Source of the DNA: Actinomyces denticolens
GTDB lineage: Bacteria > Actinomycetota > Actinomycetes > Actinomycetales > Actinomycetaceae
Reading direction: 5' to 3'
Assembly: GCF_002072185.1 (NCBI RefSeq)
Contig: NZ_MVIW01000009.1
Coordinates: 1 to 64,000, forward strand
Length of the DNA stretch: 64,000 bases
The translations under genes were made by a program, and so were the position numbers. Below, in pieces: positions 42,744 through 51,755 of the stretch. The notes under the pieces were generated by a model that worked only from the letters and a program-made list of their open reading frames with translations, was not told the DNA's origin and did not search any database. Position 1 is the stretch's first letter. Each line of letters begins with the position of its first letter.

Positions 42744-43198
42744 GGTTGGGGCCCTTCGTCGTAAGTGGCGATCTTGTACTCGGTGACGGCCAGGGCGAGG
42801 CGCAGCTCCTCGATCCGCCCGCGCAGGGCATCCCGGTGGGCGCGCAGCAGGGCGGCGCGCTCGGGGGCGGTGCCCGGCCCGTCGCTGAGAAGACTGGTGT
42901 AGCGCGCCAGGTCGGCGATCGACATGCCGGAGGCGCGCATGCGCGCCAGGAAGACGAGGCGCCGCATGGCCACCGCGTCGTAGCGGCGGCGCCCCGCCGC
43001 GTCCCGCGGCACGGCGATCAACCCGATGCGCTCGTAGTAGCGCAGGGTGTGAGGGCTCATGCCCAGTCGCCCGGCGGCCTCCGCCACGCCCCAGGACTGG
43101 GGCGAGTCGTCGAGCAGATCGTCCAGCGCCTCCGCGCCCAGCGGCGCCGGGGCGTCAAGGGCTCGCTGAAGGGCCGATGGCCGCACCTGGTCGTTCAT
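42740..43198 (-). CDS. MerR-family transcriptional regulator
   Basis: 152 residues. Helix-turn-helix WGVAEAAGRLGMSPHTLRYYERIGLI at about 36-61, wing RRYDAVAMRRLVFLARMRASGMSI, then a C-terminal coiled-coil (RAALLRAHRDALRGRIEELRLALAVTEYKI). No metal-binding cysteines, so it resembles aldehyde- or organic-sensing members. Start: TACGGT (minus strand, 43206-43211) lies 7 nt before the ATG; longer readings upstream would run antisense into the M20 gene. It probably regulates itself and the CMD gene. Confidence 0.88.
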   Translation of the reverse strand: MNDQVRPSALQRALDAPAPLGAEALDDLLDDSPQSWGVAEAAGRLGMSPHTLRYYERIGLIAVPRDAAGRRRYDAVAMRRLVFLARMRASGMSIADLARYTSLLSDGPGTAPERAALLRAHRDALRGRIEELRLALAVTEYKIATYDEGPQP

Positions 43199-43289
43199 GG
43201 CGTTGACCGTAGATCTTCGAGCGCGCTCGAGGGCAAGGCCCGGACGCGCCGCCAGGTGGGCCCGCACGCGACCCGCGCCGCCGCGCCCC

Positions 43290-44741
43290 TCACTCGTCCC
43301 AGAAGGAGGCGACGTCGACGGCCCCGCCGGTGGCCTCGAAGTCCGCGCGGGCGGCCTCGCGCACCCCGGCGTCGTGGAGCCAGTCGAGGGCCACGGCGGC
43401 GAGCCCGTAAGCGCCGTCGAGGCAGGCGGCGTCCCCAGTGGGCGAGCCGGCCGCCTCGGCCATCGCAGGGGTGTGGAGGGCGACGTCGCCGCCGGTGGTG
43501 ACCTTGATGAGCGGGTGGATGCCGGGCACGCGCTGCGAGACGTTGCCGAAGTCCGTGCCCGCGGCGATGGTCTCGGGCAGAACGCCCGCCGGCAGGGGCT
43601 CGCGGCCGCGCTCGCGCTGGGCGCGCACCCAGGAGGCCAGGAGCGCGGCGTTGTCCCGCACGGGCATCTCATTGGGGTGGGGGTCGGGGGTGATCTCGAC
43701 GCCGGTGCCGGTCATGAGGGCGGCGCCGCGGAAGACGTCCTCCACCCGGGCCACGAGATCGCGCAGGGTGGTCAGGTCCTTGGACCGGATGAAGGCGTTG
43801 AGCTCGGTGCGCTCGGGGATGATGTTGGCGGCGTCGCCACCATGGGTGACGACGGCGTGGATGCGGTCCATCGGCAGGATCTGCTGGCGCAGCAGGCCGA
43901 TGCCGGTCAGCGCCAGGGTCGCGGCGTCGAGGGCGTTGCGGCCCATGAAGGGCTGGGAGGAGGCGTGCGCAGGGATGCCGCGGTAGGTGATGCGCAGGCG
44001 CCGCTGCCCGAGCCAGGTCTGGTGGGTGACGTCGGCGGCGTAGGAGTGGGTCTGGATGGCGGCGTCAATGCCGTCGAGCATGCCGGCCTGGGCGAGGGCC
44101 TCCTTGGCGGTGGAGCACTCCTCGGCGGGGGCGGTGGTCAGGACGACGGTGCCCGGCAGGCTCCCGGGGCGCTCGGCCTCGAGGGCGGCCAGGGCGAGGA
44201 AGGCCCCCACGGAGTTGGCGCACATGACGTTGTGCCCGCAGGCGTGGCCGATGCCCGGCAGGGCGTCGTACTCGGCGAGGATCGCGATGGCACCGGGGTG
44301 GGAGGATGCACTGCCGCCGGAGGTGCCGCCCGCGGTGGCGGCGGGCCCGATGCTCGCGCGCAAGGCGGTCTCCATGCCGAAGACCCCCAGTTCGGGGGCG
44401 ATTCCATGGGCGCGCAGGAGGTCGGCGACGGCGGCCATCGCGCGGTGCTCCTCATAGCCGACTTCGGGGTGGGCGTGCAGATCGTGGGACAGGGCGAGGA
44501 GCTCGGGGGCGAGGCGCTCGACGATTCCGGCCAGGGTGACGCGCAGCCGGGCGGGAGCGCCTGCACCGTCCGGGAGGGCCTTGGCGGGGCCGGCCGCGAG
44601 GCGCCGCGCCTCGGTCTCCGCGGCCATGAGGTCCTGGATGGCGGTGCAGGGCCGGGTGGGCCGGGAGAGGTCGGGCAGATCGGTGCCGGCGGTTCGGTCG
44701 GCTCGGGCAGTGCGGGCGGTGGGTCCTCGATCAGCGCTCAT
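43290..44741 (-). CDS. M20 family amidohydrolase (AbgB-like)
   Basis: 483 residues. Metal-site signatures HAHPEVGYEE, GHACGHNVMCA (Zn ligands and catalytic region), TAPAEECSTAKEAL, and dimerisation-domain YRGIPAHASSQPFMGRNALDA with the conserved His. GTDFGNVSQRVPGIHP supplies late ligands. This is the M20D group of aminoacyl hydrolases including AbgB (p-aminobenzoyl-glutamate). Carries a 40-residue disordered Arg/Ala/Thr N-terminus. Start chosen because CATGAT lies 6 nt upstream; an earlier ATG at 44849 is less likely. Confidence 0.87.
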   Translation of the reverse strand: MSADRGPTARTARADRTAGTDLPDLSRPTRPCTAIQDLMAAETEARRLAAGPAKALPDGAGAPARLRVTLAGIVERLAPELLALSHDLHAHPEVGYEEHRAMAAVADLLRAHGIAPELGVFGMETALRASIGPAATAGGTSGGSASSHPGAIAILAEYDALPGIGHACGHNVMCANSVGAFLALAALEAERPGSLPGTVVLTTAPAEECSTAKEALAQAGMLDGIDAAIQTHSYAADVTHQTWLGQRRLRITYRGIPAHASSQPFMGRNALDAATLALTGIGLLRQQILPMDRIHAVVTHGGDAANIIPERTELNAFIRSKDLTTLRDLVARVEDVFRGAALMTGTGVEITPDPHPNEMPVRDNAALLASWVRAQRERGREPLPAGVLPETIAAGTDFGNVSQRVPGIHPLIKVTTGGDVALHTPAMAEAAGSPTGDAACLDGAYGLAAVALDWLHDAGVREAARADFEATGGAVDVASFWDE

Positions 44742-44947
44742 GACCCCATCATGCGCCGCGCGCCGCTGCTTCTGAAGGGGCGGGGCGCCCACCTCGCCCA
44801 CCGGCCGCCGCGGCCCTGCTCGACCGGTCGCCCGAGCCGCCCCCTTCATGGAGCGCAGGGAGCGCCTGTGTCGCGTGAGGGACGACGGCGTCGGGAGGCG
44901 GCGCCCAGTCCCGCGGGGCTGGTACGGGAGTGGCGCCTGAGGACTGC

Positions 44948-44980
44948 GACCGGTTTCGATCGCGATTTCGACCGGTCTCG
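44948..44980. repeat. Dispersed CGAGACCGGTCGA dyad, single copy
   Basis: 33-bp unit with half-sites ACCGGTTTCGATCGCGAT and TTCGACCGGTCTCG, ending 2 nt before the ribokinase-like gene's stop codon. It is the cleanest single copy. The remainder of the 240-bp spacer to the M20 gene shows nothing recognisable. Confidence 0.8.
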
Positions 44981-44981
44981 C

Positions 44982-45893
44982 TCAGGGGGCGGGGGAGGCG
45001 GGGGTGATGGCCGCGTAGGAGGCGGCTGCGCCGGCGGCGAGGACCGCCGTCGAGCCGGCGCGCATGCCCTCGGCCACGGCCGAGGCGAAGCCGTGCCCCG
45101 CGGCGAGCGCGGCCGCGAGCACGCCGACGCTCGCATCCCCGGCGCCCGTCGTGTCCACCACGGGCCCCAGGTCAATGGCCGGCATGTGCCCGCTTCCCTC
45201 GGCGCAGGCCCACACCGCCCCGGCGGCGCCGAGCGTGACGAGCACGCCCGCGATCCCCCGCTCGCGCAGGGCGGCCGCCGCCGCGAGCGCCTCCTCCGGA
45301 GTGGCGGGCGCGGGCGAGCCCAGCACGAGCCCGCACTCGGTCTCATTGACCACGAGCACATCGACGCCGGCCAGGACGTCCGGCGCGATCGGGTAGACGG
45401 GCGCGAGGTTGAGGACCACGCGGGCCCCGGCCCGGTGGGCCCATTCGATGATCTCGTCATTGGTCGCCGCCGGGATCTCCCCCTGGAGGACGACGACGTC
45501 GTCGGCCCTCAAATCGATCGCCCCGGCGGCCTGCGCACCGGTGACGCGGGCGTTGGCGCCGGCGTCGAGGATGATCGTGTTCTCCCCGGCGGCGCTGACG
45601 GTGATGAACGCGATGCCGGTGGTGATCTCCTCATCCGTGCGCAGCGCGCTCACGTCCACCCCGTGGCCGCGCAGCTCCTCGCGCAGGGTGATGCCCGCGG
45701 CGTCCCCGCCGACGCGGCCGACGAGCATCGCCTCAGCGCCCCCGTGGGCGGCGGCCGCGGCCTGGTTGGCGCCCTTGCCGCCGAGCCGGTAGCTCGTGGA
45801 CGTCCCGGCCAGGGTCTCGCCCGGCGCGGGGAAGCGCTCGACGGTGACGGTGATGTCCTGGTTGATCGACCCGACGACGATGACGCGCCCCAT
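44982..45893 (-). CDS. rbsK: PfkB-family ribokinase
   Basis: 303 residues. N-terminal GSINQDITVTVERFPAPGETL, the ribose-binding RLGGKGANQAAAAA, and catalytic DTTGAGDASVGVLAAAL near the end (Asp base and anion hole). Phosphorylates D-ribose at O5. Divergent from the nucleoside hydrolase genes, which release ribose from nucleosides, so it fits the same salvage route. RBS GAAGGAG lies 8 nt before the ATG. A dispersed dyad follows immediately after the stop. Confidence 0.88.
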   Translation of the reverse strand: MGRVIVVGSINQDITVTVERFPAPGETLAGTSTSYRLGGKGANQAAAAAHGGAEAMLVGRVGGDAAGITLREELRGHGVDVSALRTDEEITTGIAFITVSAAGENTIILDAGANARVTGAQAAGAIDLRADDVVVLQGEIPAATNDEIIEWAHRAGARVVLNLAPVYPIAPDVLAGVDVLVVNETECGLVLGSPAPATPEEALAAAAALRERGIAGVLVTLGAAGAVWACAEGSGHMPAIDLGPVVDTTGAGDASVGVLAAALAAGHGFASAVAEGMRAGSTAVLAAGAAASYAAITPASPAP

Positions 45894-46083
45894 GGCATGA
45901 GCTCCTTCGCTTGGGGGGACGGACTATCAGGGTACCGCCCATTCCCCCGCCGTCCCCGCCTTTTCCGATGATCGATGGCCTAGAATGGTCAGTTGTTGAT
46001 CAGGGGCGCAGGCCCACTCGCCCCAGGTCCGGCGCGCGACCGGCGCGCTCCCCCTGGCAGTCACGCTGACGAAGGAGTCGAAT
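45894..46083. promoter_or_regulatory. Divergent promoter region of rbsK and the nucleoside operon
   Basis: 190 bp. On the plus strand TAGAAT at 45981-45986 is a likely -10; the -35 is not clear. GATGATCGATGG and GTTGTTGATCAGG nearby are possible operator material. The rightward gene has AAGGAG before its GTG. Confidence 0.4.
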
Positions 46084-47028
46084 GTGGCCACCCCGATGAT
46101 CCTCGACTGCGACCCGGGTCATGATGACGCCATCGCGATCCTCCTCGCCCTGGGCAGCCCCGAGGTCGACCTGATCGGCATCACCACGATCGGCGGCAAC
46201 CACGGCCTGGACAAGGTCACCTACAACGCCCGCGCCGTCTGCGAACTCGCGGGCCGCCCCGAGGTTCCCGTTCACGCCGGCTGCCGGCGCCCCCTCATCC
46301 GGGAGCCCATCGACGCCGCCTACATCCACGGCGAGACCGGTCTCGACGGCGTCGACCTGCCCGAGCCGTCCCGGCCACTGCCCGACCGGCACGCCGTCGA
46401 CTGGCTCATCGAGACGATCATGAGCCGTGAGCCCGGCGCCGTCACGATCGTCCCCACGGGGCCCTTGACGAATATCGCGATGGCCGCGCGCCTGGAGCCG
46501 CGCATCGTCGAGCGGGTCAAGGAGATCGTCCTCATGGGCGGCGCCTACGGGGTCGGCAACGCGACGCCCGTGGCCGAGTTCAACATCCTGTGCGACCCGG
46601 AGGCCGCCAGGATCGTGTTCAGCGAGTCCTGGCCCGTGACGATGATCGGGCTGGACGTCACCCACCGGGCGCTGTGCACCCCAGAGGTCCAGGCGGCCCT
46701 GTGCGAGGCGAACCCGCGTCTGGCCGATGCCGTGGGCGGGCTCATGGACTTCTTCCGCTCCACCTACCAGGACCAGGAGGCCTTCCCGGACCCGCCCACG
46801 CACGACCCCTGCGCCGTCGCCCGCGTCATCGCCCCGAGCCTCGTGCCCACCAGGCGCTGCCCGATCGACATCGAGCTGCGCGGGGCGCTCACCTACGGGA
46901 TGACCGTGGCCGACATGCGTGCGCTCGTCGATGACTCCGACCCCACCTGCACCACCCGGGTGGGGGTGGGCCTGGATGTCGAGCGCTTCTGGGCGCTCGT
47001 GGCCGACGCGCTCGCGCGCCTGGGCTGA
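46084..47028 (+). CDS. Nucleoside hydrolase (IunH/Rih family)
   Basis: 314 residues. The Asp-rich calcium site DCDPGHDDAIAILLAL is intact, followed by ITTIGGNHGLDK, VTIVPTGPLTNIAMAARLEP, LMGGAYGVGNATPVAEFNILCDPEA and the late His-Asp HDPCAVA. Hydrolyses ribonucleosides to base and ribose. Start GTG with AAGGAG 6 nt upstream; the ATG one base earlier is out of frame. Sequence most resembles the pyrimidine/mixed-specificity group, but specificity cannot be fixed. Confidence 0.9.
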   Translation: MATPMILDCDPGHDDAIAILLALGSPEVDLIGITTIGGNHGLDKVTYNARAVCELAGRPEVPVHAGCRRPLIREPIDAAYIHGETGLDGVDLPEPSRPLPDRHAVDWLIETIMSREPGAVTIVPTGPLTNIAMAARLEPRIVERVKEIVLMGGAYGVGNATPVAEFNILCDPEAARIVFSESWPVTMIGLDVTHRALCTPEVQAALCEANPRLADAVGGLMDFFRSTYQDQEAFPDPPTHDPCAVARVIAPSLVPTRRCPIDIELRGALTYGMTVADMRALVDDSDPTCTTRVGVGLDVERFWALVADALARLG

Positions 47029-47092
47029 CCTCGCGCGCCTCAGCTGACCCATCCCCTCCCCGCCCCCGCACGTCTCTCGAAGGAACCGATCC

Positions 47093-48475
47093 ATGTACTT
47101 GCCCATCAACGTCCTGGGCCTCGCCGTCTTCCTGGCGGCGGGCTGGCTGCTCTCCCATGACCGCAAGAGGATCCCCTGGCAGTCCGTGGCGATCCTGACC
47201 GCCCTCAACCTCGTGATCGCCTGGGTCCTCACGAGCTTCACCTGGGGGCGCGCGGCCGTCAAGGGCGCGGCCGCGGGCTTCAACGAGCTCGTCTCCGTGG
47301 CCTGGAAGGGCATCAACTTCGCCCTGGCGAACTGGGTGGGGGCCGAGGGCGTGGACCCGGCGCCCGTGAACTTCGTGGTCAGCGCCCTGCTGCCGATCCT
47401 GCTGGTGGTGCCCGTCTTCGACATCCTCACCTATATCGGCTTCCTGCCCTGGCTCATCAAGTGGATCGGCCGTGGGCTCAGCGCGGTCACCCGTCAGCCC
47501 AAGTTCGAGGCCTTCTACTCCATCGAGATGATGTTCCTGGGCAACACGGAGGCCCTGGCGGTCTCCAAGCTGCAGGTGCAGCGGATGAGCCCGGCGCGCA
47601 ACGTCGTCATCGCCATGATGTCGATGAGCTGCGTGACGGCGTCGATCCTGGCGGCCTACATCCAGATCGTTCCGGCAGAGTTCGTGCTGACGGCGGTGCC
47701 CATCAACTGCCTCAACGCGCTCATCGTCACCTCCATGCTCTACCCCGTCGACGTCCCGCCCGAGGAGGACATCATCGTCACCTACGAGGGGGTCGGCGAC
47801 TCCGGGGACGCCGACGGCGCCCAGGACGGCGCGGGCGCGCCCACCGCAGCGGGCGGCGGACCGGCGGCCGCCGGGGCGGCGCCGAGCAGCGGCAGCACTC
47901 CCGGGGGCCTGGGCGCCCTGGCCACCAAGGTCCTGCGCCGCGATCCGGGACGCGCGGCGAGCAGACCCGCGAAGGAGCCGTTCTTCTCCTTCCTGGGCGA
48001 CTCGATCCTGGGCGCGGGCAAGCTCATCCTCATCATCACCGCCAACGTCATCACCTTCGTGGCCCTGGCGGCCCTCATCGACAAGATCCTCGGGGCGATC
48101 TGGGAGCCGCTGTCCCTGGAGTCGGCGCTCGGCGTCGTCATGTACGCGCCCGCGCTCCTGCTGGGCCTGGACACCTCCACCGCCTGGGACATGTCCCAGA
48201 TCATGGGCCTCAAACTGGTCACCAACGAGTTCGTGGCCATGGGGCAGGTGAGCGCCGAGATCAGCGGCTACGCGCGCCACTACCAGGCGGTGCTCACAGT
48301 CTTCCTGACGTCCTTCGCGAACTTCGGGACGCTGGGCATGATCATCGGCTGCTTCAAGGGCCTGGTGGACAAGGAGCGCAACGACCTCATCTCCAAGAAC
48401 GTGGGCCGGATGCTCCTGTCCGGGATCCTCGTCTCGCTGCTGTCGGCCGGGATGGTCGGCCTGTTCGTCTGGTGA
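47093..48475 (+). CDS. Concentrative nucleoside transporter (CNT/NupC family)
   Basis: 460 residues. Conserved blocks: LNFVVSALLPILLVVPVFDILTY-type helices, FYSIEMMFLGNTEAL, MSPARNVVIAMMSMSCVTASILAAYI and YAPALLLGLDTSTAWDMSQIMGLKLVTNEFVAM. It imports nucleosides with cations. A hydrophilic Gly/Ala/Ser-rich insertion of about 75 residues (near 225-300, GAPTAAGGGPAAAG...) splits the chain between two halves, unusual for the family. Between two hydrolase genes in one operon; AAGGA precedes the ATG. Confidence 0.83.
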   Translation: MYLPINVLGLAVFLAAGWLLSHDRKRIPWQSVAILTALNLVIAWVLTSFTWGRAAVKGAAAGFNELVSVAWKGINFALANWVGAEGVDPAPVNFVVSALLPILLVVPVFDILTYIGFLPWLIKWIGRGLSAVTRQPKFEAFYSIEMMFLGNTEALAVSKLQVQRMSPARNVVIAMMSMSCVTASILAAYIQIVPAEFVLTAVPINCLNALIVTSMLYPVDVPPEEDIIVTYEGVGDSGDADGAQDGAGAPTAAGGGPAAAGAAPSSGSTPGGLGALATKVLRRDPGRAASRPAKEPFFSFLGDSILGAGKLILIITANVITFVALAALIDKILGAIWEPLSLESALGVVMYAPALLLGLDTSTAWDMSQIMGLKLVTNEFVAMGQVSAEISGYARHYQAVLTVFLTSFANFGTLGMIIGCFKGLVDKERNDLISKNVGRMLLSGILVSLLSAGMVGLFVW

Positions 48476-48489
48476 GGAGGAAGCGAATC

Positions 48490-49440
48490 ATGACCCGCAA
48501 GCTCATTCTGGACCTGGACACCGGCATCGACGACGCCCTGGCGATCGCCTACGCCCTGGGCAGCCCGGAGGCCGAGCTCATCGGCATCACCACCACCTAC
48601 GGCAATGTCCTCGTGGAGGACTCGGCGCGCAATTCCCTGGCGGTGCTCGACCTGCTCGGAGCGCCGCATGTGCCCGTCTACCCCGGCCTGCCCCACGCCG
48701 TGGCCCGCGACGACTTCGAGGTTCTGGAGGTCTCCGCCTTCATCCACGGCCGCAATGGCCTGGGGGATGCGGCGCTCGTCCCCTCGCCGCGCCCCGCGGA
48801 GGGGACGAGCGCCGTCGACTTCATCATCGAGGCCTCCCGCGCCCACGGGGAGGACCTCGTGTACGTGCCCACGGGTCCGCTGACCAACCTGGCCGCCGCC
48901 CTGAGGAAGGACCCCGGCCTGGCTGAGCGACTGACCGTGGTGCTCATGGGCGGGGCGCTCACGGTGAGCGGGAACGTGACTCCGTGGTCGGAGGCGAATA
49001 TCAGCCAGGACCCGGAGGCGGCCGACGCCGTCCTGCGCTCGGGGGTGAGCGCCACGATGGTCGGCCTCGACGTCACCCTCCAGACCCTGCTCACCTACGA
49101 GCACACGCGCCGCTGGCGCGAGTTGGGGACGGCCGCGGGCGCGTTCCTGGCGGATATGACGGACTACTACATCCGGGCCTATGAGACGACGGCGCCCGGG
49201 CTCGGCGGCTGCGGCCTGCACGACCCGCTGGCGGTCGGCGTCGCCGTGGACCCGTCCCTGGTGACGATGCTGCCGATCAACCTCAAGGTGGATCTGGAGG
49301 GGGCCACGCGCGGGCGCACCATCGGGGATGTGGGGCGCCTCGGCGCCCCGAGGACGAGCCGGGCGGCCGTGGCCGTCGACGCCGAGCGGTTCCTCGCCGA
49401 GTTCATGTCCCGCATCACCGCCCTGGCGCGAGCCCATTGA
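48490..49440 (+). CDS. Second nucleoside hydrolase (IunH/Rih family)
   Basis: 316 residues. The Asp-rich calcium site is DLDTGIDDALAIAYALG; also ITTTYGNVLVEDSARNS, VYVPTGPLTNLAAALRKDP, LMGGALTVSGNVTPWSEANISQDPEA, and CGLHDPLAV. Clearly diverged from its upstream neighbour (46084), so the pair probably covers different nucleosides. GAGGAAG lies before the ATG, 14 nt past the transporter stop. A longer in-frame reading from 47461 overlaps the transporter and is rejected. Confidence 0.9.
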   Translation: MTRKLILDLDTGIDDALAIAYALGSPEAELIGITTTYGNVLVEDSARNSLAVLDLLGAPHVPVYPGLPHAVARDDFEVLEVSAFIHGRNGLGDAALVPSPRPAEGTSAVDFIIEASRAHGEDLVYVPTGPLTNLAAALRKDPGLAERLTVVLMGGALTVSGNVTPWSEANISQDPEAADAVLRSGVSATMVGLDVTLQTLLTYEHTRRWRELGTAAGAFLADMTDYYIRAYETTAPGLGGCGLHDPLAVGVAVDPSLVTMLPINLKVDLEGATRGRTIGDVGRLGAPRTSRAAVAVDAERFLAEFMSRITALARAH

Positions 49441-49474
49441 GCGGCGCGGCCCGGGAGCAGGGCTCGGGCACCCG

Positions 49475-50746
49475 TCAGGTCCTCTGGTGCGCGCGGCTCC
49501 CCAAGCAGTGGGACCAGAGGGTGGAGATCGGCATGCCCCAGAGCCGATCGGCGAACTGGTAGCCCTCGGGAGCGGTCCCCAGGACAATGCCGACGATGAA
49601 ACGATCCCCCAGGACCTCCTTGAGGTAGCTCAGCCCGCGGAACTGCTCGGCGCGATAACTCGATGAGGCCTTCACCTCAATGCCGATCACGCGCCCATCC
49701 GGCAACTCGACGATGACGTCGACCTCGCGTCCGCCCCGGTCCCGGTAGTGATGGAGCCGGAAGCGCTGCTCACTCCAGCCCTGCTGCGCGAGCAGTTGGC
49801 TCGTGACGAATCCCTCGAGGAGGGGCCCGATGGCGTCCTTCTCCGGGGGCAGGAGGCTCGCGGCGCTCTGGCTCGTCAGGTGCATCGCGAGCGCGCTATC
49901 GATGATGCTGACCTTGTGCCGACCGGTCTCGCGCCGTGTGAGGCTGGAGGTCCAGGGCGGCAGGCGGTCGATGAGGTAGACCGAACTGAGCGCGTCCAAG
50001 TAGTTGGAGACCATGGACTCCGAGAGGCCGGCGGCCTGGGCGAGCCTGGCCTTGACGAGCTCGCCCGACTGATTGGCGGCCAGAAGGCGCAGCAGCGTCC
50101 CAAGACGCGCGGGATTCGAACCGCCGGGGACTGAGGCGGCGTCCCGGCTCAGGAGGCGGTTGAGATAGGCTTCGACCCACAGGCTCCTCATGCGGTCGGG
50201 CAGTTCCTGGAGTTCGGGGTAGCCCCCGGTCTCAAGGGCAGCGAGGTAGTCGGCCCTGCCCCACTGCGAGCGAAGGCCGCGGACGTCAATTCCCCCACTG
50301 ACGACGGCGCCGACGAAGTCGTCCTGCAACCCGCGCTTCTCCCCCTCGCTCAGGGGCCTCAGTGGGAGGTCGACGGCGCGGCCCGCAAGCGAATCGCCGA
50401 CTCCTTTGACCCGCAGGAGATCGGCCGAGCCGGTGAGGATGAAGCGCCCGGGGCGGCGATCGCGGTCGATGCTGGCCTTAACGGCGAGGAGGATGTCCGG
50501 CATCCGCTGCGCCTCGTCGAGGATGAGCGTGCCCTCGCGCCCTTCGAGGAAGGCGCGAGCGTCGGCCTGGAGAGCGTGGCGGGCGTCGTCGTCATCCAGG
50601 GAGAGGACGGTGGCCCGGTCATCGGCGAGCATTGTGGAGATCGTGCTCTTCCCGACCTGCCTCGCCCCTTGGACGACGATGCAGGGAAAGGCGGCGAGCA
50701 TGTCCCGGCCGAGAGGCGCGAGATGCCTGGGGAGCAGCGATTCCAT
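49475..50746 (-). CDS. AAA-family ATPase with DUF4143 domain
   Basis: 423 residues. Walker A VVQGARQVGKST near 25-37, Walker B GTLILDEAQRMPDIL, sensor FILTGSADLL, and C-terminal DUF4143 with the PD-(D/E)XK-like pattern REVDVIVELPDGRVIGIEVKAS. Stand-alone members are widespread, patchily distributed genes of unknown role, often in accessory DNA. The start is fixed by TATGAT (minus strand, 50753-50758) 6 nt before the ATG. A nested palindrome lies just upstream of that -10. Confidence 0.88.
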   Translation of the reverse strand: MESLLPRHLAPLGRDMLAAFPCIVVQGARQVGKSTISTMLADDRATVLSLDDDDARHALQADARAFLEGREGTLILDEAQRMPDILLAVKASIDRDRRPGRFILTGSADLLRVKGVGDSLAGRAVDLPLRPLSEGEKRGLQDDFVGAVVSGGIDVRGLRSQWGRADYLAALETGGYPELQELPDRMRSLWVEAYLNRLLSRDAASVPGGSNPARLGTLLRLLAANQSGELVKARLAQAAGLSESMVSNYLDALSSVYLIDRLPPWTSSLTRRETGRHKVSIIDSALAMHLTSQSAASLLPPEKDAIGPLLEGFVTSQLLAQQGWSEQRFRLHHYRDRGGREVDVIVELPDGRVIGIEVKASSSYRAEQFRGLSYLKEVLGDRFIVGIVLGTAPEGYQFADRLWGMPISTLWSHCLGSRAHQRT

Positions 50747-50752
50747 GTCTCG

Positions 50753-50758
50753 ATCATA
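50753..50758 (-). promoter_or_regulatory. -10 hexamer of the DUF4143 ATPase gene
   Basis: TATGAT on the minus strand, 6 nt before the ATG; the upstream palindrome starts 8 nt beyond it. Confidence 0.55.
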
Positions 50759-50765
50759 CTCGCGC

Positions 50766-50823
50766 CCTGTCAAATCTGCGATCCATCGCAGGAAAATCTG
50801 CGATGGATCGCAGATTTGACAGG
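50766..50823. promoter_or_regulatory. Nested palindrome (likely operator) upstream of the DUF4143 ATPase
   Basis: Perfect 26-bp arms (50766-50791, 50798-50823) with loop GAAAAT. Inside each arm is a 16-bp dyad CTGCGATCCATCGCAG (50776-50791 and, on the other strand, 50798-50813), so the site presents two identical operators back to back plus outer TGTCAAAT flanks. It covers the -35 region of the ATPase gene, which suggests repressor binding or autoregulation; the binding protein is unknown. Confidence 0.65.
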
Positions 50824-50948
50824 ATCCGCGGGTCATCGCCCGCCCCACCGGCACAGAGGTGATCAGGCACGCGGCGCCGTCGCGCCTTCAGTGCGGCGGA
50901 CGGCGCGGAAGCCGGATGACGCCCCGCGCCGCTGCGGCCCCTCGACGC

Positions 50949-51755
50949 TCAGTCCTTGACGGGCATCACGTATGAGCAGCCCAGGGCGAAGGGGAAGCCG
51001 GGCTTGAGCAGGCAGGCGACGACGGGCTCGGCGAGCTCGATGAGCAGGCCGGCGTCCAGGCCCTGCTCGGCCTCGGGGCCGGCGCCGGCCAGGAGGGACT
51101 CATAGGGGATGGACAGGTCGAGCAGGGACATGCCGCCCCGGCGATCCGCCTTATCCCAGGCGCCGCCCTCCATCTCCATGAGCGTCCCCAGGTGGAAGCG
51201 CATGACGCGCTGGGAGTCCACCTCGGAGGGCACGGAGAGGATGTGGTGGGCCTCAGGATCGCGTGGAGCGCGCAGGGTGAAGACGAGGATGGCGCCGTCG
51301 CGAGCCGCCCTCAGCATGAGCCGGGCGATGTGGACGGCGAAGGAGGCGGTGTCGAGGCCGCCGCCCATGGCCTCGGGCACGCTCAGCGGATCGCCGAGGG
51401 GGACGAGGACGCCCGTACCGGCGTCGTTGATGGCGCGGCGGCCGGTGGGACCCTCGGCGCGCAGGCGCAGGCCCCCCTCCTCCAGCGTCCCGAACTCGAC
51501 GCGCTCGGCCCAGCCCTCGGGCACGGAGGAGGGCCCGGGCTCGGTCTCCACGTGCCCCAGGCCCAGGACGTCGGCGAGATCGGTGCCGTCGGCGGGCCGG
51601 TACCAGGCGATCCGGTCGCCGTCGAACCACAGGGGGACGACCCCGTTGAAGGGGATGCCGAAGCGCACATGCGCCGGCAGCGGCGGGATCGTCGGCACCG
51701 GGGCGGGGTCGCCGGTGGGATCGTCGCCGCTGGGGCCCGCGAGGTAGTCGCTCAT
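50949..51755 (-). CDS. Hypothetical protein
   Basis: 268 residues, no signal peptide or membrane segment. Proline-rich head (DPAPVPTIPPLPAH), then a mixed alpha/beta domain with HVRFGIPFNGVVPLWFDGDRIAWYRPADG, ILVFTLRAPRDPEAHHILS and a C-terminal ELAEPVVACLLKPGFPFALG. I do not recognise the family. TACCCT (minus, 51762-51767) lies 6 nt before the ATG, so it is probably leaderless and transcribed alone. Confidence 0.6.
   Translation of the reverse strand: MSDYLAGPSGDDPTGDPAPVPTIPPLPAHVRFGIPFNGVVPLWFDGDRIAWYRPADGTDLADVLGLGHVETEPGPSSVPEGWAERVEFGTLEEGGLRLRAEGPTGRRAINDAGTGVLVPLGDPLSVPEAMGGGLDTASFAVHIARLMLRAARDGAILVFTLRAPRDPEAHHILSVPSEVDSQRVMRFHLGTLMEMEGGAWDKADRRGGMSLLDLSIPYESLLAGAGPEAEQGLDAGLLIELAEPVVACLLKPGFPFALGCSYVMPVKD

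Noticed and set aside
43197-45971. 924-residue plus-strand frame
   Set aside because: Shadow of the M20 and ribokinase genes on the other strand; Gly/Arg-rich.
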